Of a stretch of 64,000 nucleotides of DNA, positions 27,209-36,506 are shown in pieces. The translations under genes were made by a program, and so were the position numbers. Position 1 is the first letter of the stretch. Each line of letters starts with the position of its first letter. Origin of the DNA: Prochlorococcus sp. AG-402-B19. GTDB lineage: Bacteria > Cyanobacteriota > Cyanobacteriia > PCC-6307 > Cyanobiaceae. A model generated the notes under the pieces. The model did not search any database. It worked only from the letters and a program-made list of their open reading frames with translations, and was not told the DNA's origin. The stretch is taken from positions 76,908 through 140,907 of the forward strand of contig QCHM01000003.1 in assembly GCA_003279615.1 (NCBI GenBank), read 5' to 3'.

Positions 27209-28315
27209 ATGACCGCAACAGCTTCTTCTTCCCCAAAACTAAGAGTTGATACACGCGGAACAAATGAGTTGCCGCCTCATTTAGATGAAAACCTTTTAAC
27301 ACCTCGTTTCTATGTAACCGAATTCAAGAAAGCAGCCAAGACAGAATTAACTGATGCGCGTGAAGAGTTTGAAGCAATGCTTTCAGAAATGAAAGCAGAT
27401 TATAACTGTACTCATTTTGATAGAAAGGCAAGTCTAGATAGATTACAAGATTTACCTCAGAAGGCTAAAGAGACTTATGAGAGTTATTTAGTTAGATCAG
27501 TTATTTCAGAGTTTTCAGGATTCCTACTTTTCAAGGAGATATCAAATCGTTTAAAGAAAGAGGGAAATAGGGATCTTGGCAAACTATTTCAGTTTTTAGC
27601 TAGAGATGAAGCTAGACATGCAGGCTTTCTTAGCAGAGCATTAGTTGCAGAGGGTATTGAAGTGGATCTTCCTCATCTAGGCGGAAAAAGAGCAGCAACT
27701 TGGTTCCCAATTAGTTGGGTAATTTATTCCGTCTATCTTTCAGAAAAAATTGGGTATTGGAGATACATCTTGATGGATAGGCACCTTAAGGCTAATCCGG
27801 ATCAGGCTTTTGCTCCTCTGTTTGATTTCTTTGAACCATGGTGTCAAGACGAGAACCGACATGGTGATTGTTTTACAGTAATGATGAGATGTTGGCCTGG
27901 AATTACCAAAGGATTTAGAGGTAAGCTATTAAGTCGTTTCTTCTTGTGGAGTGTTTTCCTAACTCACACTTTGACAGTTTGTGAAAGGGGTGAATTTTAT
28001 GAATTGCTTGGTATTGATCCAAAGGAATTTGATGAGGAAGTGATAAAAAGAACAAATCACACATCTAAAAATGCCTTCCCTTGGGTGTTTAATCTTGAGG
28101 ACAATAAGTTTTGGGATTTGAGAAACAAAATTATCGAATCTTTCAGAGCTTTTGTAGGTGCTAAAGGTTTAACAAAACCAGTTAAATTTGTGAAATTCGC
28201 TACTTTAATATTTAAGCAATTTGCACTCCCAATGGAGAAGACAAATGCATTGAGATATGATAAAGATGTGAATTTTACAGGTCAGGATATTTTAAATTTT
28301 TGGACAGATAAATAA
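27209..28315 (+). CDS. acsF: Aerobic Mg-protoporphyrin IX monomethyl ester cyclase
   Basis: A 368-residue diiron oxidase, AcsF/ChlE, that forms the isocyclic fifth ring of chlorophyll using oxygen. Metal ligands appear in the two helix-pair motifs: Glu in VISEFSGFLLFKE, E-x2-H in ARDEARHAG, then FEPWCQDENRHGD. The full length fits the family. It is transcribed from its own upstream region of about 230 bases. It is tail-to-tail with a ferredoxin gene, and electrons for the reaction may come through ferredoxin. Confidence 0.95.
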   Translation: MTATASSSPKLRVDTRGTNELPPHLDENLLTPRFYVTEFKKAAKTELTDAREEFEAMLSEMKADYNCTHFDRKASLDRLQDLPQKAKETYESYLVRSVISEFSGFLLFKEISNRLKKEGNRDLGKLFQFLARDEARHAGFLSRALVAEGIEVDLPHLGGKRAATWFPISWVIYSVYLSEKIGYWRYILMDRHLKANPDQAFAPLFDFFEPWCQDENRHGDCFTVMMRCWPGITKGFRGKLLSRFFLWSVFLTHTLTVCERGEFYELLGIDPKEFDEEVIKRTNHTSKNAFPWVFNLEDNKFWDLRNKIIESFRAFVGAKGLTKPVKFVKFATLIFKQFALPMEKTNALRYDKDVNFTGQDILNFWTDK

Positions 28316-28330
28316 GACTATTTAGATAAA

Positions 28331-28717
28331 TCAAATATCAAATGGATTACCGGCTTGTGTATCCAGCCCTTTGAAATATTTTCCAAATTGTGCGTTATAG
28401 ACTTCGTCCTCATCTTGAGTCTCGCATTCCAATGGCCCAATAGCTTTTGAAACGCATAATAAACCGAATCCCTTATCCCTCATCTCTTTGGATAGACCAA
28501 TACAAGCTTGTTGATCCATTTTTCCTGAAATTATCTTAACTGCGCATTCTGAACAACATCCATTTCTGCAAGAGAATGGCAATGTGTCTCCGATAATTTG
28601 TCCATTTTCATCTTTTGATTCAAAATTTCTCAATATGTACTCACCTTCAGGGACATCAAAGGTATATGTTTTTCCCTCCTGTTTATGATGAATAGTTATT
28701 TGGTGAATTGGTTTCAT
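28331..28717 (-). CDS. Plant-type [2Fe-2S] ferredoxin
   Basis: A 128-residue ferredoxin. The cluster cysteines are in FSCRNGCCSECAVK (C-x4-C-x2-C, with one extra Cys) and in GLLCVSKAIG. The fold begins HQITIHHKQEGKTYTFDVP. It is longer than PetF (~97 residues) because of a C-terminal tail, so this is an auxiliary ferredoxin. It sits seven bases after a 111-residue gene on the same strand, and convergent with acsF. Confidence 0.88.
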   Translation of the reverse strand: MKPIHQITIHHKQEGKTYTFDVPEGEYILRNFESKDENGQIIGDTLPFSCRNGCCSECAVKIISGKMDQQACIGLSKEMRDKGFGLLCVSKAIGPLECETQDEDEVYNAQFGKYFKGLDTQAGNPFDI

Positions 28718-28724
28718 TTAAAAT

Positions 28725-29060
28725 CTATTTTGGCGGTGTTATATCTCTTCTTTCTGGAGGTTCAGGTGGCTGACTTGCATATTGCCAAAGCTCTTCAATA
28801 TCCAATGTTTTAGTTAACCTTTCTCCCCCAAATCGAAGTTTTAACCAAGCAATCGTTGTTGAATCTTCTGCTACAACAGCTTCATAACCTTTTTCCTCAG
28901 TGATATTGAATTTATTAACTAATGAAGAATTTAAGAACCACATAGGATAGTCATCCCCTTTACGAGACCTTCTCTCATGAAAGGATTCTCTTAATTGTCC
29001 ATTACCCTGTAATTGGCCTTCTGGAGCAAGAAGTACATTTAGGGTTTTGGTATCCGACAT
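28725..29060 (-). CDS. Conserved hypothetical protein upstream of ferredoxin
   Basis: A 111-residue soluble protein. It has an N-terminal beta strand (KTLNVLLAPEG), a basic ERRSRKGDDYPMWFL segment, and a Pro-rich C-terminus (QPPEPPERRDITPPK). No recognised domain. The tight spacing to the ferredoxin gene (seven bases) suggests they share a transcript and possibly a redox role. Confidence 0.6.
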   Translation of the reverse strand: MSDTKTLNVLLAPEGQLQGNGQLRESFHERRSRKGDDYPMWFLNSSLVNKFNITEEKGYEAVVAEDSTTIAWLKLRFGGERLTKTLDIEELWQYASQPPEPPERRDITPPK

Positions 29061-29243
29061 TCTTTAAGAATCAGAAATGTAGTTGATCTTAGGATTGATA
29101 TTTCCTAGGACCTTAATCAAATAACTTTAGTAAAAGGAATTACATTGACGCAAATAGTTTGATAGATCTTCACAAGATCTTCTTATTATCTTTCTACTTA
29201 TTTAAAATAGCTAAATATATTTTCTTGATTCAAAATTAATTAT

Positions 29244-29465
29244 TTAAGCCTCTTTTTTAGGAGATTCAGCCTTCTTTGCTTTAAGAGCTTCAGCTTCAGC
29301 GGCTTTCTTTGCTTCTTCAAAATCAATTCTGTTTTGTAGTTGCCCTGAAGCTCTCATCCAATCATTAACTGTAGCTTCCTTGCCAGCAGCTTCACATTCC
29401 TCTTGATACTTCAAGAATGGATACCAATGATGAGTTGCATTCTTGGAATCTGTAAGATTAGTCAA
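29244..29465 (-). CDS. Small charged conserved protein
   Basis: A 73-residue protein. The N-terminal half includes HHWYPFLKYQEECEAAGKEA; the C-terminal half is a Lys/Ala/Glu-rich helix (KKAAEAEALKAKKAES). Cyanobacterial proteins of this type are conserved in picocyanobacteria but uncharacterised. It is flanked by about 180 bases before ferredoxin's partner and 136 bases before the dehydrogenase gene on the other strand. Confidence 0.6.
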   Translation of the reverse strand: MTNLTDSKNATHHWYPFLKYQEECEAAGKEATVNDWMRASGQLQNRIDFEEAKKAAEAEALKAKKAESPKKEA

Positions 29466-29601
29466 TTTCTTAAGTATTCAATGAATTAATTATCGCATCA
29501 TATTTTCTTCTTTTGGTGGCATATTAATTTTTTATAGTAATAGTTCAAACCCTTGTTGTACTTATTACTCTTAGTTCGTTTTAAATGAAAATTCGATTTT
29601 A

Positions 29602-30465
29602 ATGAAATTAGCTTTCATTGGTCTTGGCGCTATTGGGAAACCTATGTCTGAGCGTCTCATTGATAATGGCTATGATTTGAATTTATATCAGAGAACTAAA
29701 CCAAATAAGGACGCAAAAAGAAAATATTTTTTTGACCCTATAGAAGCTGTTAGTGACTGCGATGGCCTTTTGATTTGCGTGACTGATGATAATGCAGTTG
29801 AATCCGTTTTGTTTGGGGATAATGGAGTATCAGGCTCACTAAAGCCTAATTCATTTGTTATTGATTTCTCTACAATAAGCCCTGATAAATCTATCTCAAT
29901 ACATAAACGATTAGGTAAACAAAATATTTTTTATGTTGACTGTCCAGTTTCTGGAGGGACAGAGGGTGCTCATAACGGTTCACTATCTTTATTTATTGGT
30001 GCAAGTAAAAAAGATTGTTTATCTTTTGAACATATATTTCAAGTGCTAGGTAAATCAATTAATTACTTTAATGGTGTAGGTAAAGGTCAACAAGTCAAAG
30101 CTCTTAATCAGATACTGGTTGCAGGAACATATGCAGCTGTTGCTGAGGCAATGGAATTAGGTAAAATGCTTGATTTGCCAATGGATGATGTTGTTGCTGC
30201 TTTAAAAGTAGGAGCAGCGAATTCATGGCCATTAGAAAATAGATCAAAAGCAATGCTGATTGATAAACATCCATTGGGATTTAAATTAGAGTTGCATCAT
30301 AAGGATTTATCTATTGCCACTGAGTTAGCTAAATCTATAAATATTGATTTACCCATTGCATCAAGAGTAAAAGAAATGGAGCAACGATTAATGCAGACTG
30401 GTTTAGGTGAATTAGATATTTCTGTTATTCATAGGTACATCTCAAATAAAAGAATAAATCACTAG
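29602..30465 (+). CDS. Beta-hydroxyacid dehydrogenase (3-hydroxyisobutyrate dehydrogenase family)
   Basis: A 287-residue NAD(P)-dependent enzyme. The Rossmann motif is FIGLGAIGKPM, the substrate-binding block is VDCPVSGGTEGA and the catalytic Lys lies in GKGQQVKALNQILVAG. The family includes 3-hydroxyisobutyrate dehydrogenase, tartronate semialdehyde reductase and glyoxylate/succinic semialdehyde reductase (GLYR). Which of these applies cannot be decided here; the last two fit a phototroph best. Confidence 0.85.
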   Translation: MKLAFIGLGAIGKPMSERLIDNGYDLNLYQRTKPNKDAKRKYFFDPIEAVSDCDGLLICVTDDNAVESVLFGDNGVSGSLKPNSFVIDFSTISPDKSISIHKRLGKQNIFYVDCPVSGGTEGAHNGSLSLFIGASKKDCLSFEHIFQVLGKSINYFNGVGKGQQVKALNQILVAGTYAAVAEAMELGKMLDLPMDDVVAALKVGAANSWPLENRSKAMLIDKHPLGFKLELHHKDLSIATELAKSINIDLPIASRVKEMEQRLMQTGLGELDISVIHRYISNKRINH

Positions 30466-30563
30466 AAATGTTGTAAATATTGCTTTTTGATAACTTACTT
30501 TATTTACAAATTCAAAGAAATATGTTATATTGATATTAATTATTTAATTCTTAAATTTGTTTT

Positions 30564-30692
30564 ATGAAGTTGGAAAAGCAGCATGCGAAGCTTATAAAGT
30601 TACAAACTAAAGCTGAGTCTTGCATGTCTCGTGAAGAGGCTAAGAAGATTATTCGTAAAGCCGAGAAAGCTCAATCAAAGATTTCAGGATAG
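30564..30692 (+). CDS. Tiny basic helical protein (42 residues)
   Basis: ATG at 30564, TAG at 30690-30692. The peptide is Lys/Glu/Ala-rich and probably one or two helices (KAESCMSREEAKKIIRKAEK). A single cysteine is present. It is tail-to-tail with the gene at 30696, three bases apart. No family recognised. Confidence 0.5.
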   Translation: MKLEKQHAKLIKLQTKAESCMSREEAKKIIRKAEKAQSKISG

Positions 30693-30695
30693 CTT

Positions 30696-31088
30696 CTAAT
30701 TTATTAGGTCATTAAACATTATTCCTTCATGTTTTTTGAATTTAACACTCCAAAGATTGGAACAAATTGATTTTAATTTCTCTATTAATGTATTTGTATC
30801 TCCGTTATTAATCCAGTTAGATTTGATAACAGGTATATTTTTATGCATACTTTCAAAACTAATTTCGGCTAGTAATAATCCAGTTTTATCGTTTGATATT
30901 TTTAGACTTCCTTCAGTAGTTCTTTGAAATAACCTTAGTAATAAATCAAGTATTATCTTTTCGACTTCTTTTTTAGACGTTTGACTTGAAATATCAACTT
31001 CAGTACAATTTTTTCCTCCAAGAGGCATTAATCTTTTATTATTTTGCTCTGCAAGAGCTATCGCTATTACATATTTTTGTTCTTCCAT
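30696..31088 (-). CDS. Conserved hypothetical protein
   Basis: A 130-residue soluble protein with alternating strands and helices (KYVIAIALAEQNNKRLMPLG at the start, SNLWSVKFKKHEGIMFN at the end). No membrane segment or motif I recognise. Divergent from the ABC-2 exporter operon, with about 95 bases between starts. Confidence 0.55.
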   Translation of the reverse strand: MEEQKYVIAIALAEQNNKRLMPLGGKNCTEVDISSQTSKKEVEKIILDLLLRLFQRTTEGSLKISNDKTGLLLAEISFESMHKNIPVIKSNWINNGDTNTLIEKLKSICSNLWSVKFKKHEGIMFNDLIN

Positions 31089-31183
31089 TTAGTTTTAAAA
31101 CCTATAGTTTTTTCTTTACTTTGATTTTATCTGCTATGTAGGCAAAAATGTTTTATCTTAATGTTGAAGCATTTGAAAATTAA

Positions 31184-32182
31184 TTGCACAATAATCCTAA
31201 TGACTTGATCGTTGTAGATCAGCTGAGTAAATATTATCGAGTTGCAAACAAACAGCCTGGTTTTAAGGGTACTCTTAAGCATTTTTTCGATCGAAAGACT
31301 TATGACGTCCCAGCAGTAACTGATATAAGTTTTAAAATCTCACCGGGAGAAGTAGTCGGATTTCTTGGGGCTAATGGAGCTGGTAAAACCACATTATTAA
31401 AAATGATGTGTGGTCTTATTCATCCATCTACAGGGTTAGTTGATGTTGGTGGTTTCTCTCCTCAAAGAAGGCAAACGGCTTTTCTAAAGGAGATAACTTT
31501 GGTTATGGGGCAAAAGCAACAGTTGATTTGGGACCTTCCTCCCATGGATTCTTTATATGTAAACGCAGCTGTATATGGTTTGTCTGACCACGAAGCAAAG
31601 GTAAGAATTAATGAATTAGCAGAGATGCTGGAACTAGGAGAAGAACTTACTAGACCTGTCAGAAAGTTGTCGTTGGGACAAAGAATGAAATCTGAAATTC
31701 TTGCTGCCTTATTGCATAAACCATCTGTCCTTTTTTTAGATGAACCTACTCTTGGTCTAGATGTAAATGCTCAAGCTAGAGTTCGTAGTTTTTTATCTGA
31801 ATACAATAAAAGAACTGGTGCGACAATTTTGCTAACTAGTCATTACATGGCTGACATAACAGCATTATGTCCAAGAGTTATTTGTATTCATAAAGGAAAG
31901 CTTTTTTATGATGGTGACCTTGATTCACTGGCTAATTCATTATCACCCTCAAGAGAGGTAAAAGTTGAATTGAAAAATCCATGTGCAATTGAACAATTTG
32001 ATAAATATGGTGAGATTCAAGATTTAAATGATCGTTTTGTATGTTTATTAGTTTCAAGGGATAAGTTGACAGATGTAGTAAGTAATCTATTAACTGATTT
32101 CGATATTATCGATTTAGAGATTAGTGATCCTCCTATTGATCAATTAATAGGAGAATTATTTATTAAAGGTGAAGTCAATTGA
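31184..32182 (+). CDS. ABC-2-type transporter ATPase
   Basis: A 332-residue ATPase. Walker A is GANGAGKTT (~54-62), the signature is KLSLGQRMKSEILAALL and Walker B is VLFLDEPTLGLD. A C-terminal extension of about 90 residues carries the substrate-specific region. It starts at TTG 31184 and is followed by two membrane permeases, making an ABC-2 export system of the DrrA or lipid/polysaccharide kind. It overlaps the next gene by four bases. Confidence 0.9.
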   Translation: MHNNPNDLIVVDQLSKYYRVANKQPGFKGTLKHFFDRKTYDVPAVTDISFKISPGEVVGFLGANGAGKTTLLKMMCGLIHPSTGLVDVGGFSPQRRQTAFLKEITLVMGQKQQLIWDLPPMDSLYVNAAVYGLSDHEAKVRINELAEMLELGEELTRPVRKLSLGQRMKSEILAALLHKPSVLFLDEPTLGLDVNAQARVRSFLSEYNKRTGATILLTSHYMADITALCPRVICIHKGKLFYDGDLDSLANSLSPSREVKVELKNPCAIEQFDKYGEIQDLNDRFVCLLVSRDKLTDVVSNLLTDFDIIDLEISDPPIDQLIGELFIKGEVN

Positions 32183-32976
32183 AAATATTTGGATTGTCTT
32201 TCAAGGTTATTAAGACCTTACTTACAACACAGTATGCGTACATGTTGGAATATCGCATCGAAATAGCTTTATGGGCTCTATCTGGAGTACTACCATTTAT
32301 TATGTTTTCTCTTTGGAGTCAAAATGATGTTGGGAACTCATTTGGTCTAAATGATATAGGGTTGGCAAGATATTTTTTAAGTGCTTTTCTAGTTAGGCAA
32401 TTTTCTGTTGTTTGGGTTGTTTTCTCGTTTGAGGAAGATTCTCTTTCTGGTCGATTATCTCCATATTTGCTTCAGCCTTTGCACCCTCTATTTAGATATG
32501 TAGCTTCTCACTTAGCAGAACAGGCAACAAGACTTCCTTTCGCAATAGCCATAGCTATTACTTTTTTTATATTAAATCCATCATCTTTTTGGCTTCCCTC
32601 ATTACCTCAATTGTTTTTGGCGTACTTATCAACTCACCTTGCTTTTACTATCGCTTTCCTTCTTCAAAGTTTAGTCGCTGCACTTTGCTTCTGGACAGAA
32701 AAATCTAGTGCTCTTGAGAGATTAATATTTGTTCCTTATCTTTTTCTTTCTGGTTTATTAGTACCTTTATCAGCCTTTCCTTCTAACGTTCTAAAAGTAG
32801 CAATGATAACACCATTTCCCTATCTAATTAATTTTCCAGCAAAGGTTTTATCAGGGATGCCAGTTGATATTTTTAATGGGTTTTTAGCTCAGATTTTGTG
32901 GATTTCAATACTGGTTCCTTCTGTAAATATTCTCTGGAAACTTGGTTTAAAAAGATATACAGCAATGGGAGCCTAA
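32179..32976 (+). CDS. ABC-2 family permease, first subunit
   Basis: A 265-residue permease with six membrane helices, beginning FKVIKTLLTTQYAYMLEYRI. It has the ABC-2 pattern of YRIEIALWALSGVLPF at the first helix and FPYLINFPAKVLSG near the end. The start is TTG at 32179, overlapping the ATPase stop. The two permeases of this operon are similar to each other and probably form a heterodimer. Confidence 0.85.
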   Translation: MKIFGLSFKVIKTLLTTQYAYMLEYRIEIALWALSGVLPFIMFSLWSQNDVGNSFGLNDIGLARYFLSAFLVRQFSVVWVVFSFEEDSLSGRLSPYLLQPLHPLFRYVASHLAEQATRLPFAIAIAITFFILNPSSFWLPSLPQLFLAYLSTHLAFTIAFLLQSLVAALCFWTEKSSALERLIFVPYLFLSGLLVPLSAFPSNVLKVAMITPFPYLINFPAKVLSGMPVDIFNGFLAQILWISILVPSVNILWKLGLKRYTAMGA

Positions 32977-32977
32977 T

Positions 32978-33766
32978 ATGCAGCGTTACTTTAAAACTAT
33001 TAGATTATTTTGGTCTACAGCATTTGCTTCTCAACTTGAATATCAATTAAATTTTTTGATTGAGTTGCTAGCTATGTTAGGAACTCTTTTGGGAAGTGTA
33101 TTTATATTATCCCTTTTTTTTACTGGAGGAAGGCAATTAGGAGATTGGACTTGGGAATCAGCCTTAGTTATTCAGGGTGTTTATACATTTCTTGATGGTT
33201 TAACGAATGCTCTTTTACGACCAAATTTAACCGAAATCGTTAATTACGTTAGAGAGGGTACTCTCGATTATGTTTTATTAAAACCAATTGATAGTCAATT
33301 TTGGCTATCAGTTAAAAAGTTTTCTTTTGCAGGATTGCCTGAAATTATTTTAGGACTTTCAATTGTTTTTTGGGCGGCTATCCAATCAGGTACAACTTTT
33401 TCAATTTACTCATTATTTGTATTCATTATATCCTTATTGATTGGTTTTATTATCCTTTATTCTGTTTGGTTCCTAATTGCTGCATCAAGTATTTGGTTTG
33501 TTAAGACATGGAATGCTACAGAAGTTCTTCGAGCTTTGTTAGCTGCAGGTAGATACCCTATTTCAGCTTATCCAGTTATTTTGAGATTCATATTTACTTT
33601 GGTTTTACCTGTAGCTTTTTTAACCACTTTTCCTGCTGAGGCAATTCTTGGAGAACTTAAATTTAATATTTTATTTTTTGGCCTAATATTAAGTAGTTTA
33701 TTTTTTATTTTTAGTAGACTTTTCTGGAAATTTGCTCTTAAACATTATACTTCTGCCTCAAGTTAA
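32978..33766 (+). CDS. ABC-2 family permease, second subunit
   Basis: A 262-residue permease with six membrane helices. It starts QRYFKTIRLFWSTAFASQLE and contains REGTLDYVLLKPIDSQFWL and FPAEAILGEL, the latter aligned with FPAKVLSG in the first permease. It follows the first permease by one base. Together with the ATPase it forms a complete exporter, substrate unknown. Confidence 0.85.
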   Translation: MQRYFKTIRLFWSTAFASQLEYQLNFLIELLAMLGTLLGSVFILSLFFTGGRQLGDWTWESALVIQGVYTFLDGLTNALLRPNLTEIVNYVREGTLDYVLLKPIDSQFWLSVKKFSFAGLPEIILGLSIVFWAAIQSGTTFSIYSLFVFIISLLIGFIILYSVWFLIAASSIWFVKTWNATEVLRALLAAGRYPISAYPVILRFIFTLVLPVAFLTTFPAEAILGELKFNILFFGLILSSLFFIFSRLFWKFALKHYTSASS

Positions 33767-33824
33767 TTATTTAATTAATTTCATTAACTATTTTTTATTT
33801 TAACGATATTTATAAATTATGAGC

Positions 33825-35138
33825 TTATTGTCCAATACCAAAGAAAGAATTGAATATGAATAATAAACTAAAGACTGAGAGGAATGAAATCCCAAACCAG
33901 CAAATTGTTTTTAGAATAACTCCATAACGAAATTGACTTTTTACTAATGAGCTATTCATTGTATCCATAGCCATCCAGGCAAACAAAGGAGCTGTCAGGA
34001 AACTACCGGTCATAGCACCGAAAACATAGTCTTTAACTCCAATTCCTCCAGATTTGGCAATAAGAAGTGCACAAAGTGATGCAAAAACATGAAAAATGAT
34101 CCATTTTTTTAAACGTTTTTTTTCAGTCAAAGTAGAACTATTTCCCTTGTCTAATCGAGCTATCAAGCCATGAGCTGATGAGATGCTCCTGGGATATGCA
34201 TCTAGACATGTAAGCGTGGTGCTAAACATTGCAGCAAAAGCTGCTGGTACAATTATCCACTTTGCCCACCCACCAATGGATTCTGTATACAAGCGGATTA
34301 AATTTTGAGCAAAACTAACTCCTGATCCTGTTAGCATTTCATCGCCAGTGCCATACATTGTGTATGCACCAAGAATTAGAAAGAAAATTGCAGTTAAAAC
34401 AGTGATGAAATATCCAAGATTGAAATCGAATTCTGCTTCTTTTAACGTAGCGGTGTGATCCGTCTCTTTGGCTCTTGAAAACATCCATAATGATGGCCAT
34501 ATACAAAGTTCTACTGGACCAGGCATCCAACCCATAAGAGGAATTAGAAAACCAAGGTTTGAGAGAGTCCAGGGAGATGGACTGCTATTAAAGAATGAAA
34601 TATTGATATCTCCAGCAGGGCCTTTAATAAGTAAAGATATAACGGCAAAAAATGTTAATAATGTAAGCAAAAATACAAGAATTTTAGATATCCTATCAAG
34701 GGCTTTGTATTGACCTATAAATAATATTAATGAACATACTATTAGTATACCTATAGCTAAATCTAAAGCAGGAAATGATGAAAAAATTACTATATTTTTT
34801 AAAAGAAGACCCGTAACAAAACTAACTGCTGAAATGGTAAATGTACCTGTAATTAATCCAACAATTAAATAAATTGGTAAATATAATTTATTACGTTTTT
34901 GAAATCCTTGTAAAAGCGATAGTCCCGTAACAGCTGTAAATCTTGTACCTACAAGTAAAAAAGGATATTTGACTAGATTTGTTAATAAAATAAGTCCAAT
35001 AAGCGAAAATCCAAACTTGGCTCCCGCTGTAGTAGATGACATCAGGTGAGAACCACCTATACATGCTGCAGCTAAAAGGATTCCAGGGCCAAGACTTTTT
35101 CTATAACCATTGGATTTACTAGGGACTACCTTTTCCAT
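33825..35138 (-). CDS. Nramp-related metal transporter
   Basis: A 437-residue protein with about eleven membrane helices. The N-terminal GPGILLAAACIGGSHLMSST is in the place of the metal-binding DPGN of classical Nramp/MntH proteins, and DPGN is absent. A second conserved segment is GWMPGPVELCIW. This subgroup is found in many bacteria without an established substrate; Mn or Fe import is possible but unproven. The gene stands alone on the minus strand between the ABC-2 operon and an unknown gene. Confidence 0.75.
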   Translation of the reverse strand: MEKVVPSKSNGYRKSLGPGILLAAACIGGSHLMSSTTAGAKFGFSLIGLILLTNLVKYPFLLVGTRFTAVTGLSLLQGFQKRNKLYLPIYLIVGLITGTFTISAVSFVTGLLLKNIVIFSSFPALDLAIGILIVCSLILFIGQYKALDRISKILVFLLTLLTFFAVISLLIKGPAGDINISFFNSSPSPWTLSNLGFLIPLMGWMPGPVELCIWPSLWMFSRAKETDHTATLKEAEFDFNLGYFITVLTAIFFLILGAYTMYGTGDEMLTGSGVSFAQNLIRLYTESIGGWAKWIIVPAAFAAMFSTTLTCLDAYPRSISSAHGLIARLDKGNSSTLTEKKRLKKWIIFHVFASLCALLIAKSGGIGVKDYVFGAMTGSFLTAPLFAWMAMDTMNSSLVKSQFRYGVILKTICWFGISFLSVFSLLFIFNSFFGIGQ

Positions 35139-35287
35139 ATTTTTGAGAAACTTTTTTTATTTTTGCAATAAAAATAATTTTTTCAATTTAAGTACATAAA
35201 GATTATTATTTTATAGGGAGATATCTTTTTATTAAATTCTCTTTTTCTAAGTTCTATTTATTGCCTAACTTCTATAGTATTTAATAA

Positions 35288-35794
35288 ATGACTAAATCTG
35301 TTAATCTATATTTGGCATCAGGAGTATTGAAAGGAGTTGGTTTTTGGGTCGTTAACTTTACTGAGGAGGAAAATATTTTTAATTCTCTTGGTAGTAAATT
35401 ACTTGAGTGCTATAGAAAGGAATTATTTGGTCTTGATGGAGCTATTGAGGTTAAGGGAGCAATTAATACAACATTAGATATCCTATGTTTAGATTCGAAA
35501 TATGATCAATATAAATTAGATAATTACAATACAGGTTATTCTTCCGAGATTCCTATTAATACCATAGAGGATATCTTTGATCTATGGGCATATAATTTTA
35601 GTAATCGAACTCTATGGAAAAAATATATTGGTTTATTGAATTTAAGAAAAAAAATAAAAACAAATAATAATTATATTAATATAGGTCTAAAAGGAGATAC
35701 TTATGAATTTGCGATGAAGTTAGATGGATTATTGAGTTTTAAGCCCATTAATTCCTCATCTAGAAAAGATAGAAGTAATGAATTAATGTGGTAA
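35288..35794 (+). CDS. Unknown protein (168 residues)
   Basis: A soluble-looking protein with mixed structure. Notable segments are ASGVLKGVGFWVVNFTEEEN at the N-terminus, DIFDLWAYNFSNRTLWKKY in the middle and a basic C-terminus (SRKDRSNELMW). I do not recognise a family. It is convergent with the phosphoribosyltransferase gene, five bases from it. Confidence 0.5.
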   Translation: MTKSVNLYLASGVLKGVGFWVVNFTEEENIFNSLGSKLLECYRKELFGLDGAIEVKGAINTTLDILCLDSKYDQYKLDNYNTGYSSEIPINTIEDIFDLWAYNFSNRTLWKKYIGLLNLRKKIKTNNNYINIGLKGDTYEFAMKLDGLLSFKPINSSSRKDRSNELMW

Positions 35795-35799
35795 AAAGT

Positions 35800-36186
35800 T
35801 TAATGTCTAGATTTGCAATATCTCTCTCTATCTATATCAGCTAAATTTACATTTTCCCAAGGGAAAATAATCCATTCCTTATCTTTGATGTATTTATAGG
35901 TATTCCACCATGTTGGTTGTTTTTTGCTAATCCATACATGAGTTTCTGAACCTTTTAAATGCTTTATTTTCTCTAGAGTGTATCCAGTGTCGTAAATATC
36001 ATCAACTATGAGAGAATTATTTTTAGGCTTGTCTAATAAGGGAAGTCCAAGTGAATGACTTAGTGCAACGGCAAGACATAGTCCACCCCTAGGGAAACCA
36101 TATACTCCGTCAAATTTTTTATTTTTGCAACGCATAGATATGGAATATATGCATTCATCAAAATCTATCCACTTTAACTTTTTCAT
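35800..36186 (-). CDS. Phosphoribosyltransferase family protein
   Basis: A short (128-residue) type I phosphoribosyltransferase. The PRPP-binding motif is LIVDDIYDTGYTLEKI, and the GFPRGGLCLAVALSHSLG loop precedes it. The usual purine PRTase C-terminal region is shortened. Substrate not predictable; such small PRTases are often regulators or nucleobase salvage enzymes. Confidence 0.82.
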   Translation of the reverse strand: MKKLKWIDFDECIYSISMRCKNKKFDGVYGFPRGGLCLAVALSHSLGLPLLDKPKNNSLIVDDIYDTGYTLEKIKHLKGSETHVWISKKQPTWWNTYKYIKDKEWIIFPWENVNLADIDRERYCKSRH

Positions 36187-36230
36187 TTATAGGTTATTTA
36201 TATTTATTCTTTACTCTTAAGATATAACTT

Positions 36231-36350
36231 CTAAAACTTCCTAGATAAACTGTAATACCCCATAAAGCCACCTATAGTCAGTATTCCAGCTATTGGAGCT
36301 GATAGATTCAAAGGTGTCGCCCATTCATGAACCATCAAGGAAGCCAACAT
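36231..36350 (-). CDS. Single-span membrane microprotein (39 residues)
   Basis: ATG at 36348-36350, TAG at 36231-36233. One membrane helix (APIAGILTIGGFMGYYS) after a short polar N-terminus (HEWATPLNL). An internal ATG (MVHEW) is an alternative start. It resembles small photosynthetic-complex subunits in size but I cannot match one. Confidence 0.5.
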   Translation of the reverse strand: MLASLMVHEWATPLNLSAPIAGILTIGGFMGYYSLSRKF

Positions 36351-36506
36351 AATTAATGATTATTAGATAAATATCAAAATACTACATTTAATATTGTTTT
36401 GTTATTTTAGTTTGCAATAATTCACAACTCTTTTGTTTTAATCAATATTGATTTTGTTTTAAATGTATTTATTTTATAGATATAAATATTTTTTCTTTGA
36501 TTTTAT

